In this document: in pieces, positions 58,398 to 64,000 of the stretch
Position numbering within the stretch: position 1 is the first letter of the stretch
How the letters are laid out: each line of letters begins with the position of its first letter
Origin: Panopea generosa
Taxonomy: Eukaryota; Mollusca; Bivalvia; Adapedonta; Hiatellidae
NCBI GenBank assembly: GCA_029582155.1
Contig: CM055908.1
Location: forward strand, 20,995,406-21,059,405
Direction of reading: 5' to 3'
DNA length: 64,000 bases
Position numbers and translations under genes: made by a program
The notes under the pieces: generated by a model
Told to the model about the DNA's origin: nothing
Databases searched by the model: none
Seen by the model: only the letters and a program-made list of their open reading frames with translations

Positions 58398-58676
58398 CTG
58401 GGCCTGATTAGCTCAGTCATTCGCGTGTCTGACTATCAATCCAGGGGTCGTGAGTTTGAATCCCTGAACGGCCACAATTTCTGTGATGGTTGATATACGA
58501 CATTGTGTCTCATTATCATTCTTCTCTCACCGCTGATTCAAATGGGAAAGTTATGAGTTACTTGTGAAGACGGGGTGTGCTCGAGTACTGGTCAACCTTC
58601 CAGGAAACAGGTGTCAGGTTAACTGATTGTCTATAAGTCCTCGATAGCATAAAAATAAAGCTGAATAATCAATCAA
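58398..58676 (+). repeat. tRNA-derived SINE, family A, copy 5
   Basis: Plus-strand copy: head 'tgattagctcagtcattcgc' and 'gtgagtttgaatccc', tail 'ataatcaatcaacc'. It lies about 120 bp before the start codon of the HELQ candidate and may fall in its promoter or 5' UTR. Confidence 0.87.
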
Positions 58677-58795
58677 CCAATCATGATACAACATATAAAC
58701 CCAAAATGAAAACTATATTCTGACATTGTTCTACATTTTCGGTTATAACCATCAGTAAGATGATCCATCCATGTTAGAAGGAACCCATTAGAGTT

Positions 58796-58906
58796 ATGGC
58801 AGATTTTGATGAAGGTCCCAGTAGACGTGTATCCCGGGGTCGAAAGAAGACCAGTGACACCATTCGTGTTGTACCGGACATTACCAGTGAGAAAGATGCA
58901 GGGAAA
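58796..58906 (+). CDS. HELQ: HELQ candidate exon 1
   Basis: Start codon ATG in context gagttATGG; 37 codons from MADFDEGPSRRVSRGRKK to ...SEKDAGK; donor 'GGGAAA|gtaaga', phase 0. The basic SRRVSRGRKK resembles the RRRVS near the start of vertebrate HELQ and may act as a nuclear signal. Confidence 0.65.
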
Positions 58907-61900
58907 GTAAGAGATAATAAGTGATTCTCATATGTTATTTTCTATCAATGTAGATATACATGTATATACATTTATGTACTAATGATAAGTTGGTAGGAGA
59001 ACAGCATTAAATAAAACAATTTCATTTTAAAATTGCCTATATATTTATTTTTCTATGGTGTTTAATCTGTCACATATAATTACATTACAAATATCATACA
59101 CTGTGTTTTACACAACCTCAACTTGTTTTATTAGAGAAAAAAAAAGACTTGTCAAGTTATAAACTTGTTTTATCTGTTGTTAATCTGTTATTCTCCCCTC
59201 AAATTAAGTTTGAGAGTGTGTACCAGTATATAGATGTCACTGTGTCCGTTGGTCAGTCTCTCAGGAACTTGTGGAGCAAAATACTTCCACAGGTGATTGA
59301 CATGATATAATGTGTCAACATCAAGTGTAGATATGTGACATAATTCCACTCAGAGTTATTGCCCTTGCACTTAGTAAGTAAAAATTGTTCTATTTACCAT
59401 ATTACAATTCTGTGGAACAGTTTTCAGGTGATTGACTTGATATACTATTTCAACATCAAGACGGCTGAAGTGTAGATATACATGACATAATTCCATGCTT
59501 TATTTCATGGGTTATATCAAAATAAATAGACATACTATAAACTTGTTTATCAAAAGAAACTTGTTTTATCAGAAGAAATAGACATATTATAAACTTGTTT
59601 TACAGAAGAAATAGACCTGTTATAAACTTGTTTTATCAGAAGAAATAGACTTGTCATAAACTTGTTTTATCAGAAGAAATAGACCATTTATAAACTTGTT
59701 TCATCAGAAGAAATAGACCATTTATAAACTTGTTTTATCAGAAGAAATAGACCTGTTATAAACTTGTTTTATCAGAAGAAATAGACATATTGTAAACTTG
59801 TTTTATCAGAAGAAATAGACCTGTAATAAACAACAAGTTTATCAGAAGAAATAGACCTGTCATAAACTTGTTTTATCAGAAGAAATAGACCTGTTATAAA
59901 CTTGTTTATCAGAAGAAATAGACCTGTTATAAAAAAAATTTATCAGAAGAAATAGACATATTGCAAACTTGTTTTATCAGAAGAAATAGACCTGTTATAA
60001 ACTTGTATTGTAGAAGGAAATAGTCTCGTTATATTCTTTACTTATCATTTTTAGAATCCAACTAAAGACCAACCCGATAAAGTATCACCACTGAAGCAGT
60101 CTGACTGGTTCTGCAATTCGTTTGGTTCCAGAAAGAGCCATGAAGAGAAGAAGAAAATAACAAGTCCACATAGGGGAGCTAAATCTGTCCCCAAATCTCC
60201 AAAGGTACATTTTCTTTCTTAAACTCAGGCAAGTTTATTTTGATGTATGGGCCTCAAATATATGCACACAAATTCTCCTTTAAGTAGAGTAGTCTTTAAC
60301 AAATAAAATTAGAACATATTCAGTGAAAAACTACATTTATCTCATATATAAAACTTGTATAAGCGTCATATATTATTTAAAACTGGCAGAGATACTTTGG
60401 TATAAAGTTACAAAGCATTTTTGATGATATTAGTACATTTTTGTAGTATTTCTTTTGATAATAGCTGTCTCTAAAAGAGTAGAAATAAGGATAAAATAAA
60501 ACTAATTGATGATTATTGTCAATGTTTACACAGAAACCTCTTGTACGGTGTGACAAATTATCTTATTTTTTTATCTGAAACATAGAGGTGCATGTACATG
60601 TATATGTAAAAGTTAAAAATGCATGTAGGACCATAATTTTTCATTTTTAGCTCACCTTTGTAGTTGCCCCAGTTTTTATGCATGTTCATATCTCATTAAC
60701 CGCTTCCTAATGAAACTGTATGTGAATGTTCACTACCGTAAAAGGATCAAGTTGGATAACTCCATTTTGGTTATAAGCAGAATTTTGGTCCCTTTTATAC
60801 TTTAAAAGTTTGGTAAAGTTTTTAGGCATGCTCCTATCACAGTAACCACTACCCATACATCAATGAAACTACTGTGAGTGTTCACTACCATAAAGGGGAC
60901 TCAGGGCACCTTGTGGAATAATTTAATTTTGATTTTAAGAAGAATTATGGCCCCTTTATACTAAGAAAATGTGGTTAACGTTTTTACGCATGCTCATATC
61001 TCAGTAACTACTACCCATACATCAGTGTGTTTTAAAAACCATGAAGGGGACTCAAACGGACAAGTTGATTAACTCCATTTTGATTTTAGGCAGAACTATG
61101 GCTCTTTTATACTTAGAAATTAATTTGGTTAATTGTTTGGCAATGTCATTTCACTGTAACCACTAGACTTCAAATGTGTTTTCGTTACCATCAAAGAAAC
61201 TCAAGGGCTCAACTTTAAATAAGAGTTTATGCTATACTCGGAAACTAAAGGACTTGTTATAATAAATGTAAATACCTGTTAATTTCTCTCCTAAATCAAC
61301 TAATACTTTGAAATTCAAGGCAAGTCAAGTGTTTGTGCTTTAACTTGTGTTCTTTTATCAATCCTGGAAATTGTGTTGGAGTATGAGTTTAAGTTGAGCA
61401 TGAAATTAAATTATGTTTTACAACCTCAGGGCTTGTACTTCTCATTTTGGAGAATTACGTCGAGGAAAAAAATCCTAAAACCTAAGTTAAAATACATCTT
61501 TTTTGTCCATTGAATTTTTCTACATTATAAACTTCATTAAACAATTATGTTTGAGTCAACAAGGCCAGATTTTGGTTTGTATGCACAATGTCACCATGTA
61601 TCTCAGATATTGTATTTTGTTTTCAGGTCAGAAAGGGGAGAAGAGAATCAATGGTTACCAGTCCTCTGAACTCTAGTGATGCTCTGCTGGCAGAGCTGGA
61701 CATTGAAAATGTTAGCTCGTATATCAACCAATCAGCTGCAAGCTTACAACACTCAACTAATCAGAATCAGATAGATATTTCTCATACTGAACAATCCTAT
61801 AATAGACAAAAAAACCAAGATGATTTGAATACCTGCAGCAGAATCACAAGAAAATCTGCTTCTGCTGTAAGAAAGAATACTAATATTACTACAGACACTA

Positions 61901-63576
61901 CGGTTGATGAACTATCTAGGGTTACTCCCAACTCTGAAGACAACGACACTCTCCAGACATCTGTATCGGAGTCTCAGAGTCAGTATTTCCCGTCAAAATT
62001 TGGTAATTATAAACCGTCTCAACCAAACCAAAATGTTGTCAAGAAGGAAGTTGTGGTTGGAAACAAGGTAGCAAGAAATAACACTCATTTCAATTTTTCT
62101 TTTGTTGGCTGTGATACCCAGGATGATGATTGTGATGAGAGAGTGACCAATAGAAAGAAAGATTTTGTAAATGGTAAAAGTGTTAATGAGCCTGCAGAGG
62201 AGATTTCAGAGGTTACAGGGCAAAAACATAGAACAAACAATGCACCTCGAAGATATTGTACAAGACAGTCATTAGCGGACACATTTTCTGATACACAGGT
62301 TAGGTCTGTAAAGGTTAACAGTGAGATACAAAGTAGCACAGACTGGGATAATAAAGAAATTTTATCCAGCACTCAGTTCTGCACCACTCAGATAAATTCT
62401 GCTGAAACTGAGACACATTCTAAGTGCATGGGCACTCCATTTAGGAACAAAGATATTGGACCCATCAATGAAACACAAACACAGTTGGGGAACGTATCGG
62501 GTCTGTTTTCTCAGACACAAAATTGTGAAAATACTAACATTGACATCACTCTGTTAAAAGACACATGTGATAGAAATGAATTTAAGTACAGGTGTACTCC
62601 ATATAAGGCAGCAGCTAAGGAAAGATGCACTCAAAGTCAAATATCTACCCAGGCTTCGCTGATATGTACTTCCCAGTTTAAGTCACTTTCACCAGAAAAT
62701 GTTCAATCAACCCAGATTAACGACACTTGTGAGGAAGGAGGTAACTTTAAGTACAGGTGCACTCCATATAATACCAAGGACAAGGACTCGTGTACTCAGC
62801 CGCAGTCATCGCTGGTTTCGAATACCCAGTATCATTCTTATTTACACGACATGCACACTCAAAATGATTGTATAGAAACAACACAGGGAAATAGTAAAGA
62901 ATTGTACCGCTTTCCTCCAACACAATCGAGAGCACCAGGTATTGTAGATTCACAGATTCAGTCTACAGGCCTGTGTGACATGACTGGGTTTATTGTTGAT
63001 TCTCAAGATGCTGTAAAAGACATGAATACTTCTAACTGTGATATGTTTGGGGATAGTTTTCACGACCCTGACCTGCTGTCACAGGTTGATGAACTAGACC
63101 ACAAACATTCACAGAAACATGTGGTTGATCAGATTGGAAATAGAAAAATTGGTTCCGAATCTAAAAGAACAAATCATGATACACATAATTCTGTATATGG
63201 GAAAAGTGCAATCCTAGGAAATAACACAAATAAAAAAAGGTCTTTAGATGATGACCTTGAATCCATATCACAGGAATCACGGAAAAGGCGAAGTCTGGGT
63301 AAACAAAAGTATGGAAGCTTAAATCATGAAGACAGTAATGTATCTGGTGACAATTCAAAACTGTTGGACAGTAAAAAGGTTGCCAGTGAGACTGGTTCCA
63401 ACAAAAACATGAAAATAGACAGAGAACATAGTACCAGTCATGTGCAGGTAAATGCCATGACATTTGGGTCAAAGCTGAAAAGTGGAAATGGAGAAACCAC
63501 ACAGCTTGAAACCAGTGTTCCTGTTACACCTGGGGGTGCTGGTACCCTCCAGGAGAGAATAAAACAAAGACTGATG
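58796..63576 (+). CDS. HELQ: Probable HELQ, N-terminal 737 aa (gene span, partial at the right edge)
   Basis: HELQ is a superfamily 2 3'-5' DNA helicase related to the helicase half of POLQ; it acts in replication-coupled repair with RAD51 paralogues, RPA and the ATR pathway. Exons 58796-58906, 60055-60204 and 61627-63576 are all phase 0 and join to 737 codons, with donor 'CTGATG|gtaatt' at 63576. No helicase motif is in the window. The assignment rests on the N-terminus: an early RRVS near the start, the block DMFGDSF...LLSQVDELD (about residue 559 onward), which resembles the acidic DMFGDYDSF...QVDDLEQ block of human HELQ, and LQERIKQRLM just before the expected helicase core. The region is otherwise disordered and rich in SQ/TQ. 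It is longer than the human N-terminus. Confidence 0.6.
58907..60054. other. HELQ candidate intron 1 with a 34-bp minisatellite
   Basis: At about 59525-60010 a unit 'ataaacttgttttatcagaa' plus 'gaaatagacctgtt' repeats about 13 times with small length changes. The rest is AT-rich. Confidence 0.85.
60055..60204 (+). CDS. HELQ: HELQ candidate exon 2
   Basis: 150 nt, acceptor 'tatcatttttag', donor 'CCAAAG|gtacat', phase 0 at both ends. 50 residues, basic and serine-rich (SDWFCNSFGSRKSHEEKKK, SPHRGAKSVPKSPK). Confidence 0.7.
60205..61626. other. HELQ candidate intron 2 with a family R-like repeat
   Basis: 60648-61250 opens 'ttttagctcacctttgtagt', the reverse orientation of the R-family end. It has three to four diverged sub-copies of about 150 bp containing 'catgctcatatctcagtaac' paraphrases. 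Confidence 0.65.
61627..63576 (+). CDS. HELQ: HELQ candidate exon 3, SQ/TQ-rich disordered region
   Basis: 1950 nt, phase 0, acceptor 'gtattttgttttcag' (ending at 61626). 650 residues, low in hydrophobics and rich in Ser, Thr, Gln, Asn and Asp, with many SQ and TQ dipeptides between about exon residues 110 and 540. Two repeated blocks, FKYRCTPYKAAAKERCTQSQ and FKYRCTPYNTKDKDSCTQPQ, lie about 57 residues apart. An acidic-aromatic motif DMFGDSF and a bipartite basic run (KKRSLDDDLES...SRKRRSLGKQK) follow. Large uninterrupted exons like this are common for disordered regions. Confidence 0.85.
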
Positions 63577-64000
63577 GTAATTTTAGTTTTTTATTTTGTT
63601 TTATTTTGAACACTAGCTTGTATGCAAGTATATAATTGGTAACTCATGACCAATTTATACTCGCAAGCCAACAAAACTGATTGGTGGTGATATTTGATAT
63701 AATAATCCAGATTTTGACAGTAAATCCAAATTGATGTATCTCATTAAAAGTGGAAAAGAAGCATTTCCTTATAAATGATAAATTATAACTTGATAAAATA
63801 AATAAAGAAGTTAATATTTTTGTTTAATTTATTTGGTTTTGAAAAATCTTCATTTAGATACATATACATCTCTTTAGGAAACTGAGGCCATCCTTAAAAA
63901 AATATTTGTTTGCTGTGCTCTGGCCCACTATTTTTCATGTGGGTAGGAAGGTAGCTATTTTTTTGGGCAAAATTTTGCAGTCATTTTAAAGAAAAATGCA
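63577..64000. other. HELQ candidate intron 3, start
   Basis: 63885-63960 ('ggccatccttaaaaaaatat' ... 'atgtgggtag') resembles 58268-58345, a short dispersed repeat. No further exon is visible before the edge. Confidence 0.5.

Noticed and set aside
58398..58470. Functional tRNA gene
   Set aside because: The A- and B-box words are there, but the acceptor stem does not pair and the same sequence continues as a SINE body found four more times.
61426..61620. Third CAGGGCT-ended transposon starting at about 61427
   Set aside because: No matching right end or 6-bp duplication could be found.

Overview
The window looks like animal nuclear DNA, most likely from a mollusc and probably a bivalve. It is AT-rich, its genes are split by GT-AG introns, and it is packed with minisatellites, tRNA-derived SINEs, DNA transposons and dispersed repeats whose ends read like 'ggctcaggtgagctaa', a style I associate with bivalve genomes. 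The species cannot be fixed from the sequence alone.

Three protein-coding genes can be reconstructed by matching splice sites and codon phase. (1) A seven-finger C2H2-type zinc-finger protein on the minus strand (four coding exons, 11663 down to 1451, 484 aa, complete). (2) CHMP7, the ESCRT-III/nuclear-envelope protein, on the minus strand (ten coding exons, 53880 down to 26706, 461 aa, complete). It has one GC-AG intron and a short last exon that a simple open-frame reading would miss. (3) The 5' part of a plus-strand gene that is probably HELQ, the POLQ-like DNA repair helicase (three exons from 58796 to 63576, 737 aa so far). Its helicase domains would lie beyond the right edge. CHMP7 and the HELQ candidate are divergent, separated by about 4.9 kb of mostly transposon-derived DNA.

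Most of the rest is repeats. 0-12 kb: the zinc-finger gene, with SINEs, two mosaic repeat blocks and a 0.7 kb GACA microsatellite in its introns. 12-26 kb: intergenic DNA with a non-LTR reverse transcriptase fragment, a 69-bp minisatellite, a 2.6 kb G-rich composite satellite and a deleted Tigger/pogo-like transposon. 26-54 kb: CHMP7. Its introns carry a minisatellite built from a tRNA-like half, a 7 kb Ngaro/DIRS-type tyrosine-recombinase retrotransposon with an SGNH hydrolase ORF, and an array of about 125 copies of a 40-bp unit interrupted by a 1.5 kb TIR transposon. 54-58.8 kb: a foldback element, and a second foldback split by another TIR transposon of the same style. 58.8-64 kb: the HELQ candidate.

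The most notable items are the young but disabled Ngaro-like element, the two CAGGGCT-ended transposons with 6-bp target duplications and end-specific word clusters, the higher-order structure of the 40-bp array, and the SQ/TQ-rich N-terminus of the HELQ candidate. All gene models come from reading splice signals by eye; no transcript or database check was possible.
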